Source: an uncultured Oscillospiraceae bacterium (GTDB taxonomy: Bacteria > Bacillota > Clostridia > Oscillospirales > Oscillospiraceae). Taken from it: DNA of 14,843 nucleotides. Within the stretch, counting starts at the first letter, position 1. Every line of letters starts with the position of its first letter. Positions 1-8,176 of the stretch are shown here, piece after piece. The stretch lies in the NCBI GenBank assembly GCA_910585265.1, contig CAJUCA010000065.1, positions 1 through 14,843 on the forward strand, read 5' to 3'. Below the pieces are notes generated by a model, which did not search any database, had not been told where the DNA came from, and was given only the letters and a program-made list of their open reading frames with translations. The position numbers were made by a program, and so were the translations under genes.

Positions 1-2
1 CA

Positions 3-182
3 GCGGCAATTCTGGCCGTTAAGCTGGGTGCTGAGGCTATTGGTACAGCTTCTAAACAGGCTCTAAGGCAAGTATACTACAGCCTGCTCCGGATTGCAAG
101 TGATAATTATATATTTTACAAAAAATATTTAGCATCTTGCAAGATTATAGATGGGGTGAGGCCAGTATTTTCCAACGCTTAG
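3..182 (+). other. Open reading frame cut by the window edge; possible tail of an upstream gene
   Basis: One plus-strand frame is open from the window edge to a TAG at 180-182, giving about 59 residues (starting AAILAVKLGAEAIG). The first 30 or so codons look amphipathic and plausible. The rest becomes AT-rich and low in complexity, unlike the strongly G/C-ending codons of the nearby genes. I recognise no family. It could be the C-terminus of an upstream protein, a gene remnant, or chance. Codon use does not support it clearly, so it is recorded only as a possibility. Confidence 0.2.
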
Positions 183-255
183 AAATTTTCCGGACCAAGG
201 GAAATTTAGGGGTAGACAACCAGGGATAAATTGAGTAAGATATATATTGCAAGAT
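93..255. repeat. Three TTGCAAG boxes upstream of the transporter gene
   Basis: The heptamer TTGCAAG occurs three times in this short AT-rich region. It is in ATTGCAAG at 93-100, in the perfect 12-nt palindrome ATCTTGCAAGAT at 134-145, and in ATTGCAAGAT at 246-255. The last copy overlaps the predicted transcription start. Repeated half-palindromes in a promoter region often mark an operator. No regulator gene is visible in the window, so this is a suggestion only. Confidence 0.3.
213..241 (+). promoter_or_regulatory. Candidate sigma-A type promoter for the OFA transporter
   Basis: TAGACA at 213-218 and TAAGAT at 236-241 are separated by 17 bp, matching the -35/-10 layout moderately (5/6 and 4/6). 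It lies in the AT-rich stretch before the transporter gene and predicts transcription starting near 248, with a leader of about 55 nt. Position and spacing support it, but the match is not strong and other AT-rich hexamers are nearby. Confidence 0.4.
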
Positions 256-259
256 TTGA

Positions 260-274
260 GGGGGCGCGGCCCCC
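260..274 (+). promoter_or_regulatory. Small GC hairpin in the transporter leader
   Basis: GGGGGC at 260-265 and GCCCCC at 269-274 form a 6-bp stem with a 3-nt GCG loop, about 30 nt before the ATG at 305. It is not followed by a run of T, so it does not look like an intrinsic terminator. It would lie near the 5' end of the predicted mRNA, where it could stabilise the transcript. The function is unproven. Confidence 0.3.
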
Positions 275-304
275 ATCCATTTTATATGAGAGGCGTGGGA
301 GAAT

Positions 305-1525
305 ATGAGCAAAAAAAACCTAAACGTCCGTTGGCTGTACCTGGCGGCGGGCGTCCTTGCCCTGCTGTTCGCGGGCATCATCTACGGCTGGTCCATTCTG
401 AAGGCCCCCCTGGCGGCGGACTTCGGCTGGACCGCCGACCAGCTGGCCCTGAATTTCACCTTGACGATGTGCTTCTTCTGCCTGGGCGGCATGGTGGGGG
501 GCCTGCTGTCCAAGCGGATCGGCTCCCGGGCCTCCCTGATCCTGGCGGGCGTGCTGTCCTGCCTGGGCTTTTTCCTCACCGCCCGGCTGGACGGCGCGAG
601 CGTGGCCATGCTGTACGTCAGCTATGGCGTGCTGGCGGGCTTGGGCATCGGCATCGCCTATAATGTGATCATTTCCACCGTAAACGCCTGGTTTCCCGAC
701 AAAAAGGGCACCTGCTCCGGCGCGCTGATGATGGGCTTCGGGGCCTCCGCCCTGGTGGTGGGCAATACGGTGAGCGTGCTGATGGAGCACCCCGCCGTTG
801 GCTGGCGGATGGCCTTCACGGGGCTGGGCGCGGCGTTGGGGATCATCCTGGCGGCGGCCGGGTTCCTCCTCCGCCTGCCCCCGGCGGGGCTGAAGCTGCC
901 CAAGCCGGAGGGAAAGGCGGGCGGCAGCTCCGAGGACTTCGAGGCCAGGGACTACACCCCGGCGGAGATGGTACGCCGCTTTACCTTCTGGCGGGCCTTT
1001 GTGTGCATTGTGTTTCTGGCGGCGGTGGGCAATACGGTGATCTCCTTCGCCCGGGATCTGTCCATCTCCGTGGGCGCGGAGGCGGGGCTTGCCACCACCC
1101 TGGTGGGGGTGCTGTCCGTCTGCAACGGCCTGGGCCGCATCGCCACCGGGGCGGTTTTCGACAAGCTGGGCCGCCGCAAAACCATGCTGCTGGCCAACGC
1201 GGTGGCCATTGCCGCCGCCGGGGTGACGCTGCTGTCCGTGCTCATCGGCTCGGTGCCCCTGTGCGTGGCGGGCTTGTGCGTCACCGGGTTCTCCTACGGC
1301 TCCTGTCCCACCATTTCCTCCGCCTTTGTGTCGGCGTTTTACGGCTCTCAGCACTTTTCCATGAACTTTTCCATCATGAACTTCAACCTGATGGGGGCCT
1401 CCCTGCTGGCTACCGTGTCCAGTATGCTGTTCACCAGCTCCGGCGGCTACGCGGCCCCCTTTGTGCTGCTGCTGGTGTTGTCCGGGGCGGCTCTGGTGCT
1501 GAACCTCAGCGTGAAAAAGCCCTGA
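305..1525 (+). CDS. MFS transporter, oxalate/formate antiporter (OFA)-like
   Basis: Predicted 406-residue inner-membrane carrier with about 12 hydrophobic segments in two halves, separated by a hydrophilic loop near residues 190-225. The OFA signature is visible: a Gly-rich helix running into GIAYNVIISTVNAWFPDKKG (about residues 114-133). The second half has the MFS loop motif FDKLGRRKTM (about 285-294). Length is normal for the family. OFA members exchange or take up small carboxylates such as oxalate, formate or monocarboxylates; the substrate cannot be read from the sequence. The ATG at 305 follows a purine-rich GGGAG that is rather close to the start. The gene stands alone, with its own candidate promoter and a strong terminator just downstream, and it points towards the phosphodiesterase gene. 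The MFS/OFA assignment is firm; the substrate is unknown. Confidence 0.9.
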   Translation: MSKKNLNVRWLYLAAGVLALLFAGIIYGWSILKAPLAADFGWTADQLALNFTLTMCFFCLGGMVGGLLSKRIGSRASLILAGVLSCLGFFLTARLDGASVAMLYVSYGVLAGLGIGIAYNVIISTVNAWFPDKKGTCSGALMMGFGASALVVGNTVSVLMEHPAVGWRMAFTGLGAALGIILAAAGFLLRLPPAGLKLPKPEGKAGGSSEDFEARDYTPAEMVRRFTFWRAFVCIVFLAAVGNTVISFARDLSISVGAEAGLATTLVGVLSVCNGLGRIATGAVFDKLGRRKTMLLANAVAIAAAGVTLLSVLIGSVPLCVAGLCVTGFSYGSCPTISSAFVSAFYGSQHFSMNFSIMNFNLMGASLLATVSSMLFTSSGGYAAPFVLLLVLSGAALVLNLSVKKP

Positions 1526-1539
1526 TTCCATTCCCGCGC

Positions 1540-1584
1540 AAGAACTCCCGGCAGCCTGCCTGAAGCTGCCGGGAGTTCTTTTGA
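1540..1584 (+). terminator. Rho-independent terminator after the OFA transporter
   Basis: A 16-bp perfect stem pairs 1540-1555 with 1565-1580 around a 9-nt loop, with core CTCCCGGCAGC/GCTGCCGGGAG. The stem ends in TTCTT and continues TTGATCTGTT. It begins 14 bp after the transporter stop codon, between two convergent genes. It may also stop transcription arriving from the opposite strand, though the T-rich side favours the plus strand. Confidence 0.85.
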
Positions 1585-1624
1585 TCTGTTCCATCTGTTC
1601 GGCTGTCCGTCCGCGCCAAACCAA

Positions 1625-2713
1625 TCAAGAGCCAGCGGGCAAGCCTTCGCCGGGCTTGATGTCATCTGTATAAATTCCGGCGACTCCGGCCTGGATCAGC
1701 TGGGCGGAGCGGGCGGGATCATTGACCGTGTGGGCGAAAATCTTAATGTTGTGGGGCTGCGTCAGCCCGAACCACAGATCGTCAGGCATATTTTCCCACA
1801 TCGTAATGACGGGGATGTTCTCCCGCCGGCAGTATGCCACCAGATTCTCCGGGAGGCGGTCCTCCGAATCTCCGATGGAATAGTAGGTATACAGCCAATT
1901 CTCGAAGGGGTAGACCTGATCCACCCAGGGCTTGAAGTCGTTGTGGTGGTTCTGGATGATAAAACGGGCCAGAATGTCCGTCCGCCCCGCGTCCTTCGCG
2001 GCCTGGACAATCTGCCGGAAGCCGGATTTCACGTCGGCCTCCTCATAACAGTACTTGAAGTCGGTCATAAAGTACATATCCTCGTGGAGAAGCATCAGGT
2101 TGATCAGCGATGTTACATCCATGGGGGTCTCCGCACCGTAAAACCTGGACGCCATAAACTGATCGTAGGACACCGCCTGCCCGGTGTATTCCACGCCGGT
2201 TTTTTTGCACCAATGGGGCCAATCGTGCTCCAGCACCAGCACGCCGTCGGCGGTGAGGCACAGGTCCCCCTCGAAAACCCGGTGGCCCTGCTGGTAGTTC
2301 AGCTCAAAGGACTCCAAGGAATTGACGTAGGTGTAGCCGTTCGGACTTCTTCCCCCCGCGTGCGCCACCAGATAGTGCTGCTCAAACCACCGGGCGGACA
2401 GGGGGATGTGCCGGGGAAACACCACGGCGGAGATAACCACAGCAATACACAAAAGCACCCATTTGATGTTCCCCAGCTTTTTCCAGAAGCCCGCGGGAAT
2501 CTGGATGGCGCAGAGAACGATCACGGAGGTCAGGAGCAGGACGCCGCAAAAAAGCAGCCACAGCTTCTTGCTCCGGATCGCCGCAGTACGCAGAAAGCCC
2601 TCCCAGCTCCAAATCGGGCCAAACAGCCGGGGGAGGGCCAGCGGAAGCACGATGGATAGGGCCGCAATGACGGAAAGGACGGAAAAAGGGACGTTGTTTA
2701 TTTTTCTTTTCAT
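1625..2713 (-). CDS. Membrane-anchored glycerophosphodiester phosphodiesterase family protein
   Basis: 362 residues. Three N-terminal hydrophobic segments (about 9-31, 50-71 and 84-101) precede a GDPD TIM-barrel domain from about residue 113. Catalytic features are intact: VAHAGGR with His118, NSLESF (131-136), E148-x-D150 for metal binding, and EHDW with the second catalytic His163. The family hydrolyses glycerophosphodiesters to glycerol-3-phosphate and an alcohol; membrane-linked members may act on phospholipid or teichoic-acid-derived material. The C-terminal part keeps the barrel-closing pattern (HTVNDPARSAQLIQAGVAGI, TDDI). Placement of the catalytic domain outside the cell is inferred from three membrane segments plus a basic N-terminus. 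The ATG at 2713 is the natural start, although its GAGG ribosome site is about 12 nt away and weak. The gene appears monocistronic, cut off from the ATPase operon upstream by a terminator. The substrate is not known. Confidence 0.9.
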   Translation of the reverse strand: MKRKINNVPFSVLSVIAALSIVLPLALPRLFGPIWSWEGFLRTAAIRSKKLWLLFCGVLLLTSVIVLCAIQIPAGFWKKLGNIKWVLLCIAVVISAVVFPRHIPLSARWFEQHYLVAHAGGRSPNGYTYVNSLESFELNYQQGHRVFEGDLCLTADGVLVLEHDWPHWCKKTGVEYTGQAVSYDQFMASRFYGAETPMDVTSLINLMLLHEDMYFMTDFKYCYEEADVKSGFRQIVQAAKDAGRTDILARFIIQNHHNDFKPWVDQVYPFENWLYTYYSIGDSEDRLPENLVAYCRRENIPVITMWENMPDDLWFGLTQPHNIKIFAHTVNDPARSAQLIQAGVAGIYTDDIKPGEGLPAGS

Positions 2714-2795
2714 ACCGCGTTCAATCCTCTATTAGGGTGTGGGGCTTGCGTGCATAATGGAAAAGCCGCGCCGTTTCTACAGAACCGCTCTAATT

Positions 2796-2845
2796 GGAAA
2801 AGATGGTACTGCCCGGGATTTCTCCCAGACAGTACCGTCTTTTCC
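2796..2845 (-). terminator. Terminator of the V-ATPase operon
   Basis: A 16-bp stem pairs 2796-2811 with 2830-2845 (GGAAAAGATGGTACTG with its near-complement, one G:T-type wobble). The 18-nt loop contains a further GGGA/TCCC mini-stem. It lies 43 bp beyond the stop codon of ntpD. Read on the minus strand, the 3' arm is T-rich (CATCTTTTCC), as expected for an intrinsic terminator, although the T run falls inside the stem. It insulates the phosphodiesterase gene from ATPase transcription. Confidence 0.75.
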
Positions 2846-2888
2846 CTTTGTGTCCCTTCGCGGAAGCGGCGGCGCGGTACGGCGGTTC

Positions 2889-3596
2889 TTAAACCTCTGC
2901 CGCGTCCGGCTTCCCGAACGTCTTGATGGCCCGGTCGGTTTCAGCCCTGCGCTCCTCCAGGGCCTCGGCCAGCAGCATATCCTTCACCTTCATTAGCCGG
3001 GTGGTGGTGGAGCGGTCGTTCTCGTCCAGCTTCATGGTGATATACCGGATGTTCTCCTGGGTGTTGGGGATGACCACGTACTCCAGGGCGTTGACGCGCC
3101 GCCGGGTCTTTTCGATCTCCTCCGCCATAAGCTGGGCGGCCTTTTCCGTCTCCGCCAGCTTCAGCATATTCTGGAATACCTCGCCCAGGGCGGCTACCGC
3201 CCCGTCCAGCTCGCCGCTGGTGGCGGCGAAGCCGTAGGGGAAGATGTCCCCGGTGTCGTCGGTGCGGGTCTGGTAGTGGTACTCGGGCACGTTCACCGAC
3301 ATGACGTTTTTGAACGTCATGGTCAGCTCCACGCTCTGCTTGGGGTACATCAACGCCTGCTCCATGGCCTGCGCACTCATCAGCGCGGAGGCCACGGTAA
3401 AGGAGCTGTGGACCCGCATCAGCTCCTGCTCCACCTGGGCGCGGAGGGCGCGAAGCTCCCGCACGGTGTCCAGAAACTGCTTCATCAGCTCGTCCCGCTT
3501 GTCCTTCAGCAGCTTGTGGCCCCGCTGGGCGGTTTTCAGCTTGCCTTTCAAGCGGGTAAGCTCCATTCGGGTGGGGTTTACCACGGTGTTTGCCAT
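2889..3596 (-). CDS. ntpD: V-type ATP synthase/ATPase subunit D
   Basis: 235 residues, normal for the family. Subunit D is the long coiled-coil central shaft that turns inside the A3B3 ring and, together with subunit F, links it to the membrane rotor. Typical ends are present: NPTRMELTRLKGKLKTAQRG near residues 7-26, and RRRVNALEYVVIPNTQENIR in the C-terminal helix. The middle (about 90-135) is the short globular part. The ATG has a very good site, AAAGGAGGGG about 6 nt upstream, which overlaps the TAA of ntpB. The gap to ntpB is 14 bp, so the two are surely co-transcribed. It is the last gene of the operon, directly before the terminator. Confidence 0.97.
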   Translation of the reverse strand: MANTVVNPTRMELTRLKGKLKTAQRGHKLLKDKRDELMKQFLDTVRELRALRAQVEQELMRVHSSFTVASALMSAQAMEQALMYPKQSVELTMTFKNVMSVNVPEYHYQTRTDDTGDIFPYGFAATSGELDGAVAALGEVFQNMLKLAETEKAAQLMAEEIEKTRRRVNALEYVVIPNTQENIRYITMKLDENDRSTTTRLMKVKDMLLAEALEERRAETDRAIKTFGKPDAAEV

Positions 3597-3610
3597 GACC
3601 TACCCCTCCT

Positions 3611-4993
3611 TTACTGGTCTTTCTTGGGCAGATACTTGTCGATATACTCCTGCTTGATGCGCTTCAGCTCGGCGGTGGGCAGGATGGACAGCAGCTCCCA
3701 GCCCAGGTTCAGCGTCTCCTCGATGGAGCGGTTCTCCTCATAGCCCTGGTTCACGTACCGCCGCTCGAACTCATCGGCGAACTTGGCGTACAGCAGGTCG
3801 GTGGGGGTCAGGGCCGCCTCGCCCAGGATGGACATCAGCTCCTTGTTGTCCTTGCCGGTGGAGTAGGCCGCGAACAGCTGGTTCATGGTGTTGGCGTGAT
3901 CCTCCCGGGTCTTGCCCACGCCGATGCCCTTGTCCTTCAGACGGGACAGGGAGGGCAGCACGTCCACCGGGGGATTGATGCCCTGGCGGTACAGCGCGCG
4001 GGACAGGATGATCTGGCCCTCGGTGATATACCCGGTCAGGTCGGGGATGGGGTGGGTCTTGTCGTCCTCGGGCATGGTGAGGATGGGGATCATGGTGATG
4101 GACCCCGCCTTGCCCAGCTGCCGCCCGGCCCGCTCGTAAATGGTGGCCAGGTTGGTATACAGGTAGCCGGGGAAGCCGCGCCGCCCGGGCACTTCCTTCT
4201 TGGCGGCGGACACCTCGCGCAGGGCCTCGGCGTAGTTGGTGATGTCGGTGAGGATAACCAGCACGTGCATATCCTTCTCGAAGGCCAGATACTCGGCCGC
4301 CGTCAGGGCCATCCGGGGGGTGGCGATACGCTCCACGGCGGGGTCGTCCGCCAGGTTGGTGAACAGCACGGTGCGGTCGATGGCCCCGGTGCGCTTGAAC
4401 TCCTGGACGAAGAACTCGGACTCCTCGAAGGTGATGCCGATGGCGGCGAACACCACGGCGAAGTTCGCGCTCTCGTCCCCCAGCACCTTGGCCTGACGGG
4501 CGATCTGGGCCGCCAGATTGGCGTGGGGCAGGCCGGAGCCGGAGAAGATAGGCAGCTTCTGTCCACGGACCAGGGTGTTCAGTCCGTCGATGGTGGAAAT
4601 GCCCGTCTGGATGAATTCGTTGGGGTAGTCCCGGGCGGCGGGGTTCATGGGCAGGCCGTTGATGTCCCGGTACTCCTCAGCCAGGATGGCGGGGCCGCCG
4701 TCGATGGGCACGCCCATGCCGTTGAACACCCGGCCCAGCATATCGCCGGACACGCCCAGCTGGAGCGGGTGCCCCAGGAAGCGGACCTTGGACTGGGCCA
4801 GATTGATGCCGGCGGCGGACTCAAAGAGCTGCACCACGGCGGTGTCGCCGTTGACCTCCAGCACCTGGCCCCGGCGGATGGTGCCGTCGGGCAGCTCCAC
4901 CTCCGCCAGCTCGTCGTAGGTGACGTGCTCCACCATTTTGACCATCATCAGCGGGGACGCGATCTCCTGGATGGTTTTATACTCTCGGATCAC
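3611..4993 (-). CDS. ntpB: V-type ATP synthase/ATPase subunit B
   Basis: 460 residues, the regulatory, non-catalytic nucleotide-site partner of subunit A in the A3B3 head. Where subunit A has a Walker A loop, this protein has SGSGLPHANLAAQIARQA (151-168), the usual B-type replacement. It also carries the family block VPGRRGFPGYLYTNLATIYE (268-287). The start is GTG at 4993, giving the N-terminus xIREYKTIQEI that aligns with known B subunits. GTG overlaps the TGA of ntpA (GTGA, 4 bp), and an AGGTGAGGAG site lies just upstream, so translational coupling to ntpA is likely. This fits the equal copy number of A and B. No unusual residues were noticed. Confidence 0.97.
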   Translation of the reverse strand: MIREYKTIQEIASPLMMVKMVEHVTYDELAEVELPDGTIRRGQVLEVNGDTAVVQLFESAAGINLAQSKVRFLGHPLQLGVSGDMLGRVFNGMGVPIDGGPAILAEEYRDINGLPMNPAARDYPNEFIQTGISTIDGLNTLVRGQKLPIFSGSGLPHANLAAQIARQAKVLGDESANFAVVFAAIGITFEESEFFVQEFKRTGAIDRTVLFTNLADDPAVERIATPRMALTAAEYLAFEKDMHVLVILTDITNYAEALREVSAAKKEVPGRRGFPGYLYTNLATIYERAGRQLGKAGSITMIPILTMPEDDKTHPIPDLTGYITEGQIILSRALYRQGINPPVDVLPSLSRLKDKGIGVGKTREDHANTMNQLFAAYSTGKDNKELMSILGEAALTPTDLLYAKFADEFERRYVNQGYEENRSIEETLNLGWELLSILPTAELKRIKQEYIDKYLPKKDQ

Positions 4994-6768
4994 AGCTCCT
5001 CACCTGCCTTTCTCACGACCTCGTCGATCTCCTTTTCCATGGCGTCGGAGATATCGGCGTACACCTGGGAATACTCGTCGGCGGGCACGCTCTTGGCGCG
5101 TCCGATGCGCTCCCTGGCGGGTATGTCGAACAGCTTCGCGGTGGGCGCGCCCTTGGTGATGGCGTCCCGGCACAGCTTGTCGTAGTCCAGGATCATGGCC
5201 AGCAGCTTCTCCTGGCGGTCGTAGGTGGAGAAGGAGTCGATGTCCACGAAGGAGTTCTGCTGGAGGAAGTCCTCCCGCACCATGCGGGCGGTCTCCAGGG
5301 TGAGCTGGTCGGCGGGGGACAGGGAGTCCTTACCCACCAGCTGGACGATCTCGTTCAGGCTGGACTCCTGCTGGAGGATGCCCATGGCCTGCTCCCGGTT
5401 CTGGAGGAACTCACGGCCCAGGTTCTCGTCAAACCAGGGCTTCAGGGAGTCCAGGTACAGGGAGTGGGAGGTGAGCCAGTTGATGGCGGGGAAGTGCCGC
5501 TTGTAGGCCAGGGAGGCGTCCAGGGCCCAGAACACCTTGACGATACGCATGGTGCCCTGGGAGACAGGCTCGGCCAAATCGCCGCCGGGAGGGGACACCG
5601 CGCCCACGGCGGTGAGGCTGCCCCGGCGGTCCTCCTCGGACCCCAGGCAGGACACGGAGCCCGCCCGCTCGTAGAACTGGGCCAGACGGGAGGCCAGGTA
5701 GGCGGGGTAGCCCTCCTCGCCGGGCATCTCCTCCAGACGGCCGGACATCTCGCGCAGGGCCTCGGCCCAGCGGGAGGTGGAGTCGGCGATAACTGCCACG
5801 TCGTAGCCCATGTCCCGGAAGTACTCGGCGATGGTGATGCCGGTGTAGATGGACGCCTCACGGGCGGCCACCGGCATATCGGAGGTGTTGGCGATGAGCA
5901 CCGTGCGCTTCATCAGCGTCTCGCCGGTGCGGGGGTCCACCAGCTCGGGGAACTCCCGGAGCACGTCGGTCATCTCGTTGCCCCGCTCGCCGCAGCCGAT
6001 ATAGACCACGATGTCCACGTCGGACCATTTGGCCAGGGCGTGCTGCATCACCGTCTTGCCCGAGCCGAAGGGGCCGGGGATGGCGGCGGTGCCGCCCTTT
6101 GCCACGGGGAAGAACGTATCCACGATACGCTGCCCGGAGGACAGGGGCTTGACGGGGGGATACTTGTGCTTGTAGGGGCGGCCGATACGCACCGGCCACT
6201 TCTGGCTCATAGCCAGCTCCACCTCGGTGCCGTCCTCCTTCACCAGGACGGCCACGGTGTGGCGGACGTTATACTGTCCCGCGGGCTCCACGCTTTTCAG
6301 GGTGCCCTTCAGGTTGGGGGGCACCATGATCTTGTGAAGCACCACCGGGGTCTCGGGGACGGTGCCGATGATGTCGCCGCCCACAACCTTGTCCCCGGCC
6401 TTGGCTACGGGGGTGAAGTCCCACAGCTTCTCCAGGTCGATGGCGGGCACCTCCACGCCGCGGGGGAGGTTGTTGCCCTGCACCTTCTCCATGATCTTCT
6501 CCAGGGGACGCTGGATGCCGTCATAGATGTTCTCGATCATGCCGGGGCCAAGCTCCACGCTCATGGGGGAGCCGGTGGTCACCACCTCGGTGCCCGGGCC
6601 CAGGCCGGAGGTCTCCTCATAAACCTGGATGGAGGCGGAGTCGCCGTTCATGGTGAGGATCTCACCGATGAGACGCTCGGGACCCACGCGCACCACGTCG
6701 GACATATTGGCGTCCGCCATGCCGGTGGCCACCACCAGGGGGCCGGAGACCTTAACTACTTTTCCCAT
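4990..6768 (-). CDS. ntpA: V-type ATP synthase/ATPase catalytic subunit A
   Basis: 592 residues, the catalytic subunit of the cytoplasmic A3B3 head, which hydrolyses or makes ATP. Order of parts: N-terminal beta barrel (1-70), the bulge domain special to V/A-type A subunits (about 115-190), and the nucleotide-binding domain with Walker A GPFGSGKT (232-239, Lys238). GCGERGNEM contains the catalytic Glu261, followed by SRWAEALREMSGRLEEMPGE, and then a helical C-terminal domain. Length matches NtpA (about 593). The ATG at 6768 is supported by the conserved opening GKVVKVSGPLVVA. Its ribosome site is poor: GAAGG lies about 12 nt upstream, with only GAAAG nearer. It lies 36 bp after ntpG and overlaps ntpB by 4 bp. 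Confidence 0.98.
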   Translation of the reverse strand: MGKVVKVSGPLVVATGMADANMSDVVRVGPERLIGEILTMNGDSASIQVYEETSGLGPGTEVVTTGSPMSVELGPGMIENIYDGIQRPLEKIMEKVQGNNLPRGVEVPAIDLEKLWDFTPVAKAGDKVVGGDIIGTVPETPVVLHKIMVPPNLKGTLKSVEPAGQYNVRHTVAVLVKEDGTEVELAMSQKWPVRIGRPYKHKYPPVKPLSSGQRIVDTFFPVAKGGTAAIPGPFGSGKTVMQHALAKWSDVDIVVYIGCGERGNEMTDVLREFPELVDPRTGETLMKRTVLIANTSDMPVAAREASIYTGITIAEYFRDMGYDVAVIADSTSRWAEALREMSGRLEEMPGEEGYPAYLASRLAQFYERAGSVSCLGSEEDRRGSLTAVGAVSPPGGDLAEPVSQGTMRIVKVFWALDASLAYKRHFPAINWLTSHSLYLDSLKPWFDENLGREFLQNREQAMGILQQESSLNEIVQLVGKDSLSPADQLTLETARMVREDFLQQNSFVDIDSFSTYDRQEKLLAMILDYDKLCRDAITKGAPTAKLFDIPARERIGRAKSVPADEYSQVYADISDAMEKEIDEVVRKAGEEL

Positions 6769-6804
6769 AGGCTTTCAAAACCTTCTTTCTTAAGGTCGTT
6801 ATTG

Positions 6805-7122
6805 TTACAGGATATCCGCGCCCACGGCGCGCTCCACGGACTTCTTGATGTTGGCCATGCCCAGCCCCAGGCTGCCCTCCTTGCCGGGTATGAGGATGAT
6901 CGCCGGGGTGAGCTCGTCCTTGTAGCGGGCGATGTCCGCCTCCATCTGGGCGGCGAACTGCTCGGTGAGGTACACCACCGCGAAGTCCTCCTTGGCGATG
7001 CGGTGCAGGGTGTGGCGGGCCTGATCCACATTGTCCGCGGGGAAAACCGTCAGGCCCAGGGCCTTGAAGCCCATGACGCTGTCCTTGTCGCCCAGAACGG
7101 CGATCTGATAGCTGTTTGCCAT
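6805..7122 (-). CDS. ntpG: V-type ATP synthase/ATPase subunit F
   Basis: 105 residues, normal for the family (named NtpG in E. hirae, subunit F elsewhere). It binds the foot of subunit D in the central stalk. The sequence shows the CheY-like alternating fold (YQIAVLGDKDSVMGFKALGL, DFAVVYLTEQFA) and the conserved tail LGLGMANIKKSVERAVGADI. The ATG at 7122 follows a GGGGG stretch 12 bp after the end of ntpC. It sits between ntpC and ntpA as in the Enterococcus order. Confidence 0.95.
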   Translation of the reverse strand: MANSYQIAVLGDKDSVMGFKALGLTVFPADNVDQARHTLHRIAKEDFAVVYLTEQFAAQMEADIARYKDELTPAIILIPGKEGSLGLGMANIKKSVERAVGADIL

Positions 7123-7134
7123 ACGTCTCCCCCC

Positions 7135-8136
7135 TTAACAGTAGGCCCGGCGCAGCCGCGCGCGGATGGTTGCGCCGTCAATCCCCGCCATGCGTCCGGT
7201 GAGGATGATGCGGATGGCGGTGGCCTCCGCCTCCCGGGCGTACAGGTACGCCGCCACGGGCTGCTCCCCGAAGGGGATCATGCGGGCCTTCGACATATAG
7301 GCCATCAGCGCGTCGTCGCACAGACGCTCAAAATCGGTGAGCGGCCCGCCGTTGGGCACCGCCAGGGCCGCCCCGGCCTCCGCCGCCGCCAGCAGGGGCG
7401 AGCCGTGGTACAGCCGGGCCAGATCCGGGCCGGGGGTAACCGCGATATCCGCCGGGGACACCGCGCCCCCCTCCACCAGCACCAGCCGGAGGAAGTCCGG
7501 CCCCTTGTCCAGCCGGGCGCACCGCACGGCGGAGCGCAGGTTAGCCCCGTCGATGGCCAGGGACACGTAGCCCTCCAGGAATTTGCTTCCGGATTTCTTG
7601 GCAAGGGCCGCCAGCTCCTGGTAGTAGGCCCGGTCCAGCACAAAGTCCGCCTGCTGGGGGTCGCCGGAGGAGCCAAGCAGCTCCCGGGCATGGGCCGCCG
7701 CCTCCTGGAACACCGGGGCGTAGGACCGCAGATCCTCCCGGCGGAAGTCCTCCGCCAGCTTTTCCGGCTCGTACCGCCCGCCCCGCAGGAGCAGACGGTC
7801 CTGATCCAGGCCCAGTGCCGCCGCCTTCACCAGGGTTTTGACGTTATGGTAATCGTACCGGCACCGGAACACGTCCAGCAGCGGGGGATCGTCCACCGCC
7901 TTGCCCAAATCCTCGAACAGCGCGCCCTGGGCGTCCGCCAGCATATCCTCCACCGCGGCGGGGGTGACCTCGTTCAGGTCCGGGTAGCCGCACTCGCCCA
8001 GCACCTTGGCGGCGTCGGCGGCGTCCTTGGCGTCGATCATCCGCTCCATCCGTTCAGCGGTGAGCAGGCGGGTCTCCATCACCCGCACCCGGGCGGAGAT
8101 GGACAGAAAATCCGTTTCCTTCAGTTTCTTAGACAA
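7135..8136 (-). CDS. ntpC: V-type ATP synthase/ATPase subunit C
   Basis: 333 residues, matching the family length of about 330. Subunit C (d/AC39 type) is the funnel-shaped all-helical socket that couples the central stalk to the membrane ring. Family patterns seen include FLSISARVRVMETRLL near the N-terminus, DVFRCRYDYHNVKTLVKAAA in the first third, FLEGYVSLAIDGANLRSAVR in the middle, and AEATAIRIILTGRMAG near the end. The start is TTG at 8136, preceded by GAAAGGGGG at about 7 nt; no ATG is as well placed. A TTG start may lower output, in keeping with one copy of C per complex. It lies about 40 bp downstream of ntpE and 12 bp upstream of ntpG. Confidence 0.94.
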   Translation of the reverse strand: MSKKLKETDFLSISARVRVMETRLLTAERMERMIDAKDAADAAKVLGECGYPDLNEVTPAAVEDMLADAQGALFEDLGKAVDDPPLLDVFRCRYDYHNVKTLVKAAALGLDQDRLLLRGGRYEPEKLAEDFRREDLRSYAPVFQEAAAHARELLGSSGDPQQADFVLDRAYYQELAALAKKSGSKFLEGYVSLAIDGANLRSAVRCARLDKGPDFLRLVLVEGGAVSPADIAVTPGPDLARLYHGSPLLAAAEAGAALAVPNGGPLTDFERLCDDALMAYMSKARMIPFGEQPVAAYLYAREAEATAIRIILTGRMAGIDGATIRARLRRAYC

Positions 8137-8176
8137 GTCGTTTCCCCCTTTCCTATTTCAGCTTGAAAGGGGCCGC

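Noticed and set aside
320..1624. 434-codon minus-strand open frame opposite the OFA transporter
   Set aside because: His/Gln/Gly-rich shadow of a clear membrane transporter; it also runs across the terminator hairpin.
5464..8166. 900-codon plus-strand open frame antisense to ntpA, ntpG and ntpC
   Set aside because: It lies fully opposite conserved ATPase genes. The product is a low-complexity Gly/His/Gln-rich string without domains, the usual antisense shadow of G/C-ending codons.
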